Positions 48,093-59,712 of a stretch of 64,000 bases of DNA are shown piece after piece. Each line of letters starts with the position of its first letter. Position 1 is the stretch's first letter. The translations under genes were made by a program, and so were the position numbers. Source of the stretch: Leucaena leucocephala (taxonomy: Eukaryota > Streptophyta > Magnoliopsida > Fabales > Fabaceae). The DNA lies in the NCBI GenBank assembly GCA_037074615.1, contig CM073518.1:3038001-3102000 (forward strand), written 5' to 3'. The notes under the pieces were generated by a model, which was not told where the DNA came from, ran no database searches, and saw nothing but the letters and a program-made list of their open reading frames with translations.

Positions 48093-48593
48093 ATGGCTGA
48101 GGAACACAGCTCTAAATGGGAAGGCAAAGCCTGCGTTGAGATCCCGAACACGGACACACAGCAAGCATGGCGTCTCTTAGAGGATTTCTGCAACATTCAC
48201 AAACTGATGCCCATAGATACTTGCTACCAAGCAGAGGGCTTTCCCGGTCAGCCTGGCCTCGTCCGATACTGCGCTTCCACCGTTCAAGGCCAAGGGGAGG
48301 CTGAGACCACCATCATGTGGGCCAAAGAGAAGTTGCTTGCCTTGGATCCCATCCAACGCTGTTTGAGCTACGAGGTTGGCGACAACAACATCGGATTCAA
48401 GTCCTATGTGGCCACAATCAAGGTGTTGCCCATGGAGAGTGATGAAGATGTTCAAGGATGCAAGATCGAATGGTCGTTTGTGAGTGATCCAATTGAAGGG
48501 TGGGCATTTCAAGATTTCGTCTCCTATCTGGACTCTTCTCTTCACTACATGGCCCACAAGATGCAGCAAGAGCAAGCATGCTCTGCTAATTAG
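48093..48593 (+). CDS. Lachrymatory-factor-synthase-like SRPBCC protein
   Basis: Single exon, 166 residues. The START/Bet v1-like (polyketide cyclase/dehydrase and lipid transport) fold starts WEGKACVEI and includes LLEDFCNIHK, IDTCY, GQPGLVRY, AKEKLLALD, YEVGDNNIGFKSY, IEWSFVSDPIEGW and a C-terminal helix. The Arg (58) and Glu (79) that act in onion lachrymatory factor synthase have counterparts here. Most plants with this family do not make the onion product, so the substrate is unknown. It matches Arabidopsis At2g25770 in length and position. The open frame reaches 48009, but the ATG at 48093 gives the normal family start MAEE..WEGK. It has no signal peptide and is probably cytosolic. Confidence 0.9.
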   Translation: MAEEHSSKWEGKACVEIPNTDTQQAWRLLEDFCNIHKLMPIDTCYQAEGFPGQPGLVRYCASTVQGQGEAETTIMWAKEKLLALDPIQRCLSYEVGDNNIGFKSYVATIKVLPMESDEDVQGCKIEWSFVSDPIEGWAFQDFVSYLDSSLHYMAHKMQQEQACSAN

Positions 48594-49744
48594 TAATTAG
48601 TGCGATTTGATGACCGCGTAAAAGCTAAGCCAATTTCAAGGGGCTGTCTACTTGCGATGATCTCTTAATTATCGCTTTCTATATGTAGTTTTCTTATTTT
48701 CTCAAGACTCTTGGCTTCCTTTTGGTTACAATTAACGTTGTCATCATTGTCAATTGCCAAGCTAGAAAACTTCGGACAAATTTGTCAAAACTCAGAAAGT
48801 ATAAATCTGGGCTGATCCACAAAAATCAAATTTGTGATCTCAGATGCCAAGCTCCCACCCTTACGGTCATAGATGGGCAGTTATGGTAATTCACGGTAAC
48901 TGTGGTCATTTTCTAGTTAATATAACCATGATAAATTTGTTATACGTCCAGTTTGGTTTTTCTGGTGGTTGAAAACGTAAAATAAAGATACGAGGATTCC
49001 CACCATCTCACTGCAAATGACTTCTACCTCCCATTCTTAATAAAAGTTAATTAATTTTTTTAAATATACTAAAAAATTAATTAAATTAATTAATTATAAT
49101 TATAAAAATAATTGACTAATTTAAATATATTAAAAAATATATAATATAAATTTATCTTGAAGACTTAAATTTAATAATAATTAATTAATTTATTTAAAAA
49201 AATCAACTAACTCTTATATTATATTAAAGAATAAAAGAATATTTATATTAGATATTAAAAGAAACAAGTCTGTTGAAGTCAAGCACAGAAGAAGCACTAT
49301 CGTCCATCTAATAAAAACAAAATATTTGCATGAATAACAAACATTCACGTACTACTAATGTATTTATTTATTTATTTATTTATTTATCTGTAAGTAGGTT
49401 TCTTTTTCCCTACTGATCTGTTTCCTTGTTTGCTTTAACTTCGAATGCACAAGCAAACAAGAAAACCGCTCTCACTACCTTCATGAACGACGAAATTGAA
49501 CCCCATCCGTTCACGAAAGGCAAGCGAGAGACGAACGCAGTGTTACAGGATTTCGAAACATTACTTATTAACTTCACTAAATACATCTTTCCCAACGAAA
49601 CAAACAATAACATATATAGCATCCAACGAAACAAACAAGAAACGAATTACCTATCTGCCTCCTCCCCCAAACCATTTTCCTGAGTGCCCTGTTGAGTGGT
49701 GGTTAACAAACTCCACTTCCAATTATTCCCTAGTATTAGCATTT
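48594..49744. other. Intergenic, convergent 3' flanks
   Basis: Holds the 3' ends of the SRPBCC gene (+) and the lipase-like gene (-). A (TTTA)n microsatellite lies at about 49359-49387. No gene was seen. Confidence 0.5.
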
Positions 49745-52700
49745 TCATAAGCTATTTAATCTCTCTTCCATCCAATTAATGATGTCCTGGCCTATCTCTT
49801 CACGCTCAGGTTCAAACAGAAGGTCATGCAAGAAGCCATCGTAAAGCTTGATTTCTTTGAACCGTGAGGCTGCCTCGTTGTACAGATCTCGTGACGCAAG
49901 TGGATCGGTCACCTTATCAGCAGTTCCGTGGAGAACAAAGAATGGTACTGTCACAGATTTTAGGTTCCGCATTAAGTAGGAAGAGATACGCAATATTTCA
50001 TGCCCTGTTCGGACCCTTATGGGTCCTATGTAGACCAAAGGATCAGAGTACTTGGCCAACATTGCTGCTGGATCCCTGGAAACTGGAATCCCCCTTTTGT
50101 TTGCTCCTTTAAATTGCAATTTTGGAGCAACCAGAGAAAACACTGGGGCAACAGCCTGCATGAATTCGGCATACAGATGATGAAAAAAAAGCAAAAACAC
50201 ATTAAATACAGAGGCCATAATACATTTTAACGCAATAATCTTAAGGCTTTTTCCCTCTCTCCCCCGTGTATCATGTTCAATTGGGGTCACAGAAAAAATA
50301 CAAATTTCAAGTATAACATCTAAGGAAAGAAGTTTCAAGTATAACATGGCTAAGAGTTTGAAACAGAAATCTGGACACACGGAAATCATGTTTAGGGAGT
50401 TCTATCTATACAAGCATATTGAATGTAAAACCAAAAGAATGAAGTACTGAGAGAGGATTCATCAATCGTCATGCCCATTTTTGAACCCCGTCTCTATAGT
50501 TTGATACTCTAAACAGAAACTGCTGCAGTGCCAAAGTAAAACAACACTAATGACCGTCTGTCCATTCTGGTTCCAATAACAAAAAGGAAGTACCAAGAGG
50601 ATTCACCATGCCTATTTTTTACACCCTTTTCCATTTATTTAAAAAATTTCATATGTACTACTCTAAGAAGTTACAATGTATGATATCAAAGTAAAATAGA
50701 GCTTACAACCGTTCATTCCGTTCTGGTTCCAATAGAATCAAATCCTTTCTAAGTAACTGGATCTCATACAGATGACGATTTAATTAATTGAGCAATAACA
50801 GATGATTTCCTAGGTCTACAAAAACGAAGGCAACTAATCACAGCCTATGTATGCAAAGCTTACTCCAACAATAGGATGAGCTGGCTTCACACGCAAAGCT
50901 GGTGAAGTCAATACAATTCCTTGCACCATCTCTTCAATATGAGGGTAGGAAGCCGCCTACAAAAAAAGTACATGACCTTTCAAATAAAAAAGGAAAAAGA
51001 AAAAGGAGAAAAAGAACAAAGAAATATAATTCATGGAGCTTTGTAGAAGATAAACAGTTCTTTACCTTCAAAACCACCGCTCCTCCAGTGGAGTGACCAA
51101 AGAGAAAGCACGGTACCTCAGGATTGTCCAACTTTATCTTCTCCAAGAATGCACCCTGTTTAAATTATTGTTGTCCGATATTAAAATGATCTAGCAACAT
51201 TTGAAAATTATATTATAGCTCAAAATTTAAAGGAGGCCAAATAGACAATGCAAAGAACAACAGAAATATAGTAACCAAATGTTGTGCTTCTGTCTATCAT
51301 TCCAAACATTGATGTGAAACCTTCTACATGGATATCTAAAACTAAACTTACTTTAACAGGTAAACAATACTACAAGGCACAAGAGAAAAATAACAATCAT
51401 AGAACGAACACTGGTTAAAGTTTTACTTATAAAAACAGAAAGAAATGAAGTCAAACATACTATGTCCGCAACAACATGATCAAGTGATGGAACGTAACCA
51501 TGCAATCCATCACTCCCTCCGTGCCCTGTAAAAAAACAAGCATAAATATAAACCTTCAGACAAGAGAATAGCAAAAAAAGTTCAGAAAATAAAACTATGT
51601 TTAAATTATGTAAAGAAAACCATTGCTCATAATTAGATAGAATTAAAACAAGTCTTAAGGATAGTAGTTACCTATCCAATCCATTGCATAGACACCAAAG
51701 TTGCATGATGTTAATTGCCTTGCAAAATCAGCATATCTTCCACTGACAAATGAACACTACGTCAGGGAAAAGGCATAACTTTTATATGTTCTAAAAGACA
51801 AACAAGGGCAGTCACTTTTTTTGGGAGGCCAACAAACATAGGGAGGTTTTAATTGGAGCAATAATGAACTGCAGGAATAATCAGTAAACCCTAACAGGAT
51901 CGAGTTTGTGTTTTTGATCAAATTAAGCTTACCTGTGTTCGTTAAGCCCGTGAATGATTACGATAATTCCCCTGAAAGAACAAAACAGAAAAAAAAACTT
52001 GAGAAAATGTGAAACAGGGCAGCCTAAGGGGAAAAAATTCAATAAGCCAGAACCTTAATATCGTCATCTGAAAATGCCTCTTCAACTAATCGAGAAAAGA
52101 AAAAAATAGCATCTTGACACAATTGACATGACAACTACTTTATCCTAACAAGAAGACGACAATTACATTCCATGAAGCTTAAGTTTGTACTTCACTGTTG
52201 CGTTTTAGTTGTTCAATAGGACACATCAAAGAACAGCACGCAATCAGCATAGAGATTACAGAGCCACATAATTTGAAAATTGGGAGAGCAGAATTAGCAA
52301 TTCTCTACAAGAGGGTTATCGTTTCAATCACTTTCATTCATATTCACAATGAATAGTTCAAGCCCATGTCCTATTTAGCTTATTTCAGCTTCGTACGAAC
52401 ACCTAAAATGGGACCAAATAACTTCTCTCCAGCTCATTCATAGGTCAGTTCCTCCACCTGATAAGTTATTTTCAATTCTACAGATTCCCAACGTGAAACT
52501 GATAAACAGACATCATTAACTTTCAATCCGTTCAGGCCAGGGGGAAAACGCCTCTTATACATTACATATAGAATTCCCCCAGAGACATTAAGATTCGAAA
52601 AAAAAAACAGCATAAACGAGTTCACTGAACAGCATAATTCTTAAGATAGGGATTTGTAATCGCAAATTTCACTCTTTTAACCCTTCCTTCTCTTGAAAAA

Positions 52701-53181
52701 TGAACTCGACATTCAGAAACTGGGGGCGAGGACTTGAAGACTAAAAACCCAACCAAAGATGATGATGAGGCAGAAAAATTATTAGAAGACCTTACTTAAT
52801 ATCATCAGAAACAGGAAACCAGGAGCGGCAAAACAGAGCGTTACTTCTAAGGCCATAGAAGAGAGAAGTGGCCCATCGGCAAGTGGCATCATCGCGGGCC
52901 ATGCGTACATCTTCGGCTAAAGCTCTTCTCCTGAGGGTGTCCTCCTCCTCTCGTACCAACCACAAGGACCTCCGTTTCCGATGCTTCGGAGGAGAAGACG
53001 GCGGAGTGCCGAGCAAGGGAGGAGAAGAAAATCGACGAGGACGAGGGAGAAGGAACCATAGGAAGGAGAGGGAGAAGGTGTATACGAAAATCAAAGAGGC
53101 CCTGAGGGCTTTGATAATGGGAATGATGCGGTTGCTAGCACCGGAGGTCAACTGGTCCATTTCCATCTCGGCGGAAGCCAT
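49745..53181 (-). CDS. Monoglyceride lipase-like alpha/beta hydrolase
   Basis: Seven exons, minus strand: 53181-52796, 51971-51933, 51736-51672, 51525-51461, 51155-51066, 50956-50864 and 50155-49745. They give 382 residues. A single N-terminal hydrophobic segment (about 27-48) is followed by a basic stretch, then the hydrolase domain from about 108. The domain opens with the HGLNEHSGRY-type oxyanion motif (HGLNEHRY around the intron 2 junction), then DWIGHGGSDG. The nucleophile Ser207 lies in GHSTGG, with Asp326 in HGTADKVTDP and His356 in YDGFLHDLLFEPE. The complete catalytic triad points to an active enzyme. The family (Arabidopsis MAGL genes, e.g. the At5g11650 type) cleaves monoacylglycerol or lysophospholipid; the substrate is not settled by sequence. 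The N-terminal anchor suggests a membrane-bound enzyme. All splice sites are GT-AG. Confidence 0.92.
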
Positions 53182-54636
53182 AGGTAAATGGAAGGCAGGA
53201 TGGAGAGAGGGAGCGAGAGAAAACGAACACGAGAGGCGATCGTGGTGGCATTTATTAACTGCACGGCGCCAGGGAGTGGGAAACGTTGACGTAAGGTAAG
53301 CCTACGGTGTAGATTGAACAAGCCAGCAGAGTTATTTCAACGGGGATTGAGGAGGAAGACGTGGCGCGATATGAGTTGTCAACAGAAGCACGTTATTGAT
53401 TGACAACGTCTTATTTTTACAAGGTCGTTGGGGATGCGAATCAGGTGCGAGTAAATAGGTTCGCACATGATATTTCTTGCCTTAGTTAAATTAGCTTGGA
53501 GCGTGTGAGTGTATTTTTTGGGGATCACAATTGTATCTCTGCTAATTCCCGCTGTATTACCTCTGATGAGGTGGAAATGGCGACAATCCACACGTTTCCT
53601 GTTCTTTTTTTAAACGAGTAAACTAATTATTTTATCTGCTTAATTTTAACTCAATTCAAATCTAATGCTTAAAACTACAAAAAATATATTACAGTGAGTT
53701 AAAATGTAGTTATGTATTTTAAATTATTATTTTTTGGGGGTAATGTTGCCTCTGAAATATTGATATGAGTGTAATATTGCCCATTGTTAAACATCCGTTG
53801 TTTTATTAGCTGATAGAATTACCAAAAAAACAAATGAAGATTACAAATGAGTATCCTGTAAGAAAATTAATATCAGTTAAATTTCAAAGAAATATAGAGA
53901 AAATAATATTATTTCTTATCTTTGTAAAAGCCTAAAATACCTTTTTAACTAGTCATTTTGACCCTTATTTTGGTTAAACTGGTATATTTTGATTTTATAT
54001 AGATAAGGAAGGGCATTTATTTGTAATTCTTGTAACTCAATCATTAGTGATCTTTTATGCAGCACTTGTTTGTAATTTTTCAAAACTCATTTTCGTAATT
54101 TTTTATGTGGTCAGAATAGCATACTTAAGGGGTGAACAGCAACATTACCTATTGTTCACTTCATATTCTAGTACACTCAACGCTGAGAGCAGAATAGCTT
54201 AAGAACACAAATGATAAGACATGCTCCGGTGATGATGAATGGGAACAGAAATTGTAGTGGGGGAGGCATCGCCATTTTTCCTTAAACCGTTTATATAATT
54301 GTGGCCCCTCCCCTGCTTTCAAGTTTCCAATGCTTTGGAGGCTCTGTCTTGGTTTGAGACAAAACCAAGGTTGAGCTGTAATAAACCAAACAGCAAAATC
54401 AGAAACACTGCATTTGGATTTGATCATGCGTCTATTCCATTTTACGCTATGGGAACAGTTAGTGATTCTGGTCCATACGTCATCTGGAGCAGCTTGGATG
54501 TAGATTGGCGGTGTCTTGATGATTCCCCTAATGCAATGGCTTCCATTGACCAATTCTGTGCATGAGCTGAGTACCCATTCTTCTTATATCTATTACTATT
54601 AATTTTTAATGGATCAGCGTTAGCAAGTGACATTAA
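53182..54636. other. Intergenic, upstream of the lipase-like gene
   Basis: No confident gene. A small minus-strand frame at 54177-54275 (32 residues, hydrophobic) lies just downstream of a TATATAA at 54291-54297. It is discussed under findings and not called as a gene. The rest is AT-rich. Confidence 0.45.
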
Positions 54637-55125
54637 GTGTGTGCTTGGATCTTAATTTTAAAAATTAATTTTGGCTAAAACTGCGGTTTAAGAAATTTTT
54701 ACACAAACAGTCATTTTTATTTAGAATTAATTTTGGGTAAAACTTCGATTTAAAACTTAGATTTTGAATAAGCCACTGGAAATAGCTTTTAGTTTGAAAC
54801 ATAGGTTATGGATTATCCAATTACTATTTTACCCTTATTTTTTCTTGCAACCTCTCTCCTCTCTCATATCTCTTTTTCTCTTCCCTCTCTCTTATCTTAT
54901 CTCTCTTTTTCTCTCTCCTCTCTACACTCTCTTATCTCTCCTCTTTCTTATCTATCATACTTCATCTCTCTTACTTTTAATCAAATTATACCCTTTTTAG
55001 TAATTTATCAATATAAAAAATAATTCTACTATTAATCATTTAAACATCTCTATTCTTAAAATCTATTTTTCTTAAAATTTATTCTTTACAAAATCTATTC
55101 TTTAAAAGTTAATCTAAACACACCC
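54637..55125 (-). mobile_element. Inverted-repeat MITE-like element with CT-rich core (copy 4), TAA flanks
   Basis: 489 bp. The left end GTGTGTGCTTGGATCTTAAT pairs with the right end (read in reverse GGGTGTGTTTAGATTAACTT). TAA lies on both sides (54634-54636, 55126-55128), as for Tourist-like elements. The core at about 54850-54975 is a long run of C and T (CTCTCTTATCTC-type repeats). It has no real coding capacity. Confidence 0.75.
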
Positions 55126-55286
55126 TAAACAATAGTATAAGATACTATCTGACTCTTTAGCGATATATTATATATATACACACACACGAAGCTCCATGCA
55201 TCCATCGGGATCAAGAATCCGCGTATGGGGACCATGAGCTCATTGGTTAATCAAATATTTTTTTTTATGGAGCAGTTGGTCTTTAA

Positions 55287-55776
55287 GGGTACGTTTCGAT
55301 TAGGTTTTGAAAAATAAATTATGAAAAGAATAAATTTTAAAAAATAGATTTTGAAAAAAATAAATTTTAAAAATAGAGATGTTTAGATGATTAATAGCAG
55401 AATCATTTTTTATATTGATAAATTACTAAAAATAGTATGATTTGATTAAAAGTAAGAGAGAGGAAGTATGATAGATAAGAAAGAGGAGAGAGAAGAAAGT
55501 GTAGAGAGGAGAGAGAAAAAGAGAGATAAGAGAAGAAAGAGGAAAAAGAAAAAGAGGAGAGAAGAGAGAGGGTGCACGAAAAAATAAAGATAGAATAATA
55601 ATTGGATAATCTATAATTTAGATTTTAAACTAAAAGCTATTTTTAGTAGTTTATTCAAAACTTAAATTTTAAATTGAGATTTTGCTCAAAATTAATTTTT
55701 AACAAAAAATAATTATTTATATAAAAAAAATTTAAATCGCGATTTTAGTTTAAAATTGATTCTTAAACGTATTCCC
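55287..55776 (+). mobile_element. Inverted-repeat MITE-like element with GA-rich core (copy 5)
   Basis: 490 bp. The left end GGGTACGTTTCGATTAGG pairs with the right end (read in reverse GGGAATACGTTTAAGAAT). The left flank is TAA; the right flank reads AAC. The GA-rich core is at about 55455-55575. It is the inverted counterpart of the element at 54.6-55.1 kb, separated by only 161 bp. Confidence 0.7.
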
Positions 55777-56219
55777 AACGTAAGAATGGAATTGATAATT
55801 AGCCCGGGGGGGGGGGCCGGATGAGTGTAATTTAGTGGGGGCGGGAGAAAATAGACATCATCATTCAGAAGGGGTTGCAATTAGGCCAACAGAGCTCGAA
55901 GAAAGTAGTGGGCCCCTTTGTAAAGGCAACATGAAAAGACGAAAGCATGAGTCTCCTTGATTTGGATGTGCCCTGGTCCACATCCGTCCGAAACAACGAG
56001 TCAACATCAAGATTTTTCTCACCCCCGATAAAGCGATTTCTTGTATTAATGAATAAATTAAAGTGCTTCCCAGCTGAGAGAGCGTGAAATTGACGATGGT
56101 GCCAATGTCATGTCATCGCTTAGAAAGAATTATACTGATCCTCTCTTGTAGAGAGCATTGTGAGATCTACTTAGAATCTTGGCATAGGTACTTTGTATTT
56201 CACGGAACCTATGATATAA
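55777..56219. other. Spacer between inverted-repeat elements
   Basis: Contains a G-run (about 55805-55815) and ordinary low-complexity sequence. No gene was seen. Confidence 0.45.
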
Positions 56220-56720
56220 GAGATAAGATTTAAAAAAAAAATATAAAAATAATAAATTTTTAGACAGTTTATAAAAAATAATTTTTAAAAAAAATTTATA
56301 AAAAAAAATAATTATAGATAAATAAATATTTAAATAGTTATTACTAAAAAAATTTTATAACTAAAAATTATTAAAAAATGTATGTATGAGAGATAAGAGA
56401 GGATAAAAAAGATAGAGGAGAGAGGGTGAAGAAGAGAGATGAGAGATAGTGGAAAAGATAGAGGAGAAAGGAGAGATGGTGAAAAAGATAGAGTAGAGAG
56501 GAGAGAGAATATAAAAAAAAGTAAAGGTAAAATAGTAATTGAGTAGTTCATAAGTTAATTTATTATTCTAAAAACTACTCTGATTAACTTATCTGAAATT
56601 ATAGTTTAGTCTAAATTGAGATTTAGACAAATAAAAATGTTTATTTTAAAAAAATTTCAAATCAAAATTTAAGTTAATTTTTTTTTTTAAATTTAGGTTT
56701 GGAATTTCTCAAACAAACCC
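56220..56720 (+). mobile_element. Inverted-repeat MITE-like element with GA-rich core (copy 6)
   Basis: Same layout as the copy at 15.4 kb, with 'taaatagttattactaaaaa', a GA-rich core (about 56385-56510), and a right arm with 'gagtagttcataagtt' and an end at CAAACAAACCC next to TAA (56721-56723). The left end is degraded, so its limit is uncertain. Confidence 0.6.
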
Positions 56721-56723
56721 TAA

Positions 56724-59196
56724 CAGTTCGTTTGGCATGGGGTATTTGGGGGGAGGGAGGAGGAGGGAAGGGATTTTATTTTCCTCCTCTTGTTTGGCTC
56801 ATTAAAACATTTTAGGAGGGGAGGTAAATTTTTTTAAAATTTTCCCTCCTCCCTCCAACTTTACTTACCCTCTAAAATTGAAAGAATTTGAAGGAAAAAT
56901 ATAATATTATTATTTTATAATATTAATATACTTCTAATTTTTTTAATATCATAATATTATCTATATATTATATTTTATTAAAATATTATAAAAATAATAT
57001 AAGATAAATTTGTTTATATAAAATTATTTTTTCTCCCTTCTTTTCTTAAACTAAATAGATAATATAAAAATTTTTCCCCTTCTTCTCTTTAATATTAATC
57101 CAAACAAAATAATAATAATTTTTTTTTTATTAAAATCTCTCCTCTCGTTGAAGCAAACTCATCATAAGTTGTTGGATGTTAGGGGATATGGATAAACGAG
57201 AAGTCTGATTCCCTCTCTTTCGGTGTAGGCAAGGTAGGGATCACTGCGAATCCGAAATACGTAGCCAGGAAACGTAATCAAGGGCCCCAGTCCGATTTGA
57301 CGATAAAGTAACGTTTATTACAAAATATATGCTCATCTCCAACCAAAGTTGAGATATATCGGTTCATCTCTTGGTACCCTTTTCAAACAAAACAAAAATT
57401 ATTCCTTTTCATTTATTTTTCAAGACACGCTGTCTTCAGCGCCAATATTTATGAATAAAATTGAGATTAATAGTGTCCATTCACTATAGAGATTTCTGAC
57501 GTACAGAATCAGTGACTTTTTTATACCAAAAAAAGTCACTAATTTTAGAATTAAAAAAACAGATGTTATGTTCCAAAACAATAAAATATCCGGCCAATGC
57601 TAGTCAAATATCTCAAGCCAGCCCATTATTGTGAGCCCATGTAGTAAAACGGTAGAATAATTAGATCCACCAGTGGCCCAAGAGCAAAATGATGAGGTGA
57701 AAAACAACAAAATTAGAATTTTGTACCAAAAAAAAAAAGAAAGAAACTGAACTAATACACTTTGCCATTAGATCGTAAATGAGCCTAACTCCTTTTTAAA
57801 AAATTATGTATAAAAAAACTAAAAAAACTGAACTAATAGGATTAAATCTAGCGGAATAAGTTAGTTCCTCATAACATAGAAAACCAATATTCGATGCTCT
57901 ATTGAAAGAGATACTTACATTGAATATATGATAATGTATTAAGTACGATTTCTTTTCACAAGAGAATACCTATAAATAGCAAAAAAACGAAGAGACTATA
58001 GCGACGGGAGAGTTAGAGGAATGTATATACTGGGAGACATGAAGGGAGGCAACTTATCAGGTGTATAGGTATATATTCAAGGAGGTGACGGTGTTGATAG
58101 TAAACTGGAATTGCCCGTGAAATAACAGCTTTATCATTTGTTACTTTTTTATACCAAAAAGAAAATTCTAAAATTAGCGAGTCCCACTGAATTTTTTACC
58201 ACTTATGTCTTCTTTCTCAACGTATAAGACGAGTGACTAGTTGTAAGCATACTGGGAGAGAAAACTACAGATAAGATTTGGCATTTCGAGATCAATAATT
58301 ACTTTTCCAATTTAAGAAAAACGGAAGCTGTATTATTTACTTCAAGCCATTCTCTGCTTAAAGAGGCCAAAAAGTAGGAATTTCATCTTCAATCTTCAAG
58401 AGATACATACATGTGAACGTGATCTGCTTTTATTTTCCTTTCTCATAAGTGATAAACTTGACTCTCTCTCTCTTCACATGACTTACTGTTTCTTTTCCCT
58501 CTCGTGATTCTGGATTCCCTTACGACGATCTGGTATTTTTATGATCTCACCGTAACATCTTACCATGTCTTTTGTCGCTTTTGTTGGCTTGTTCTGCAAC
58601 CATAGTTACGTTTCTTTAACTCCATATACAGTTTTTCAACCTAAAACTGATCATATTAAACAAGATTATTCTTCTAGTGTTGCCTGTATCGGAAGGGAGG
58701 AAAAGTACCCGCACATTCCAGGGTGCTCGTCTCGTTTGTTCAATCTCTAGTTTTCTTGTGCAGAGATTAAAGAATCACGTATATTATAAAGCTGTCATCG
58801 TTAAATTTGCCTGCACTCCATAACCAATTCAACACCTTCACATGCCATAACTCATATGGCCCTAGTACTAATAATTAACACCACTACTTTGGAGATAAGA
58901 AGAAAACAAAGCGTGTTCACGAGATACATAATTACATATACAGATTTCGAGAGGCAGTTATCCCGCAACTTGGCTTCGTGAAAAACCTGGGTCACTCCGG
59001 GGTTTTCCGTCACAGTCATTAGTTACTAGACTCAACACAACTAGAATCCAAATGCATCTTCTTCACGTGATAAATCTTATGTGTGTGTGTGTGTATAGCT
59101 ACTCATAAGCTGCTTGAATGTGTCATAGTTTGCCTAACATTTGCTCAAGGTACCAGTACTCTATATTTTTTCACTGATAGATACTCACCATTCATC
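56724..59196. other. Intergenic; possible further MITE at 56.73-57.17 kb
   Basis: 56.73-57.17 kb starts 'cagttcgtttggcatggggt' with G-rich and C-rich arms around an AT-rich centre, and may be another Tourist-like element with poorly kept ends. The rest shows no gene, RNA or repeat that I can support. A (GT)n run lies at about 59079-59094. Confidence 0.4.
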
Positions 59197-59712
59197 ATGG
59201 CTCCAGACCCAAACAAGGCAAATCAACCGGTAGGGTCCTATACAAAGAGCAGAAAGGATAGTCTCGAAAGAACAATTTCTGACATCAAGTTGGAACAAAT
59301 CAACAACAAGGCATGGAAGAAGACGAAGGGGAGGTGAAGAACGCGAAGTGCGAGTGTTGTGGAATGTCAGAGGAATGCAGTGAAGAGTACATAAAAGACG
59401 TGAGGCACAGGTTCTGGGGAAAATTCATATGCGGGGTGGTGGGGTGAAGCCCTGAACGAAACGACGCAGAAGAATGGTGGGAAGGGAAAGGAGGCAGTGG
59501 AAGAGCACATGAAGGCATGCTTCAAGTTCAATAAGATGGTCAGGTCGTATCCAGTGTTGTACCAGGCTGAGGCCATAAAGCAGATCTTGAAGAAAGCATC
59601 GAGAAAAAGATCATCATCAGCCAGGTCTGTGACTCCTTCTGATAACAAGATCGTCAGGAGTTCCAGCTGTATTCCTGAATTCACTCGAGGGACCATCAAC
59701 AACGTCTCTTAG
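59197..59712 (+). pseudogene. DUF1677 family gene with two compensating frameshifts
   Basis: Three segments in two frames add up to one DUF1677 protein. 59197 to about 59310 (frame of 59197) gives the N-terminal SLERTISDI motif. About 59310 to 59438 (one base out) gives AKCECCGMSEECSEEYI and FWGKFICG. About 59437 to 59712 (original frame) gives GEAL, EEHMKACFKFNK, SYPVLYQAEAIKQILKK and a Ser-rich tail. A one-base loss near 59310 and a one-base gain in the G-rich stretch at 59433-59444 explain the pattern and cancel out. DUF1677 proteins are small plant proteins with a Cys motif and no established function. The homologue in order is Arabidopsis At2g25780. The changes may be real decay or sequence errors in G-runs; the retained family residues on both sides make error quite possible. 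An alternative ATG at 59313 would only start the middle segment. Confidence 0.7.

Noticed and set aside
54161..54565. Two opposite open frames of 88 and 130 codons
   Set aside because: Neither shows known motifs; they shadow each other in a weakly constrained region.
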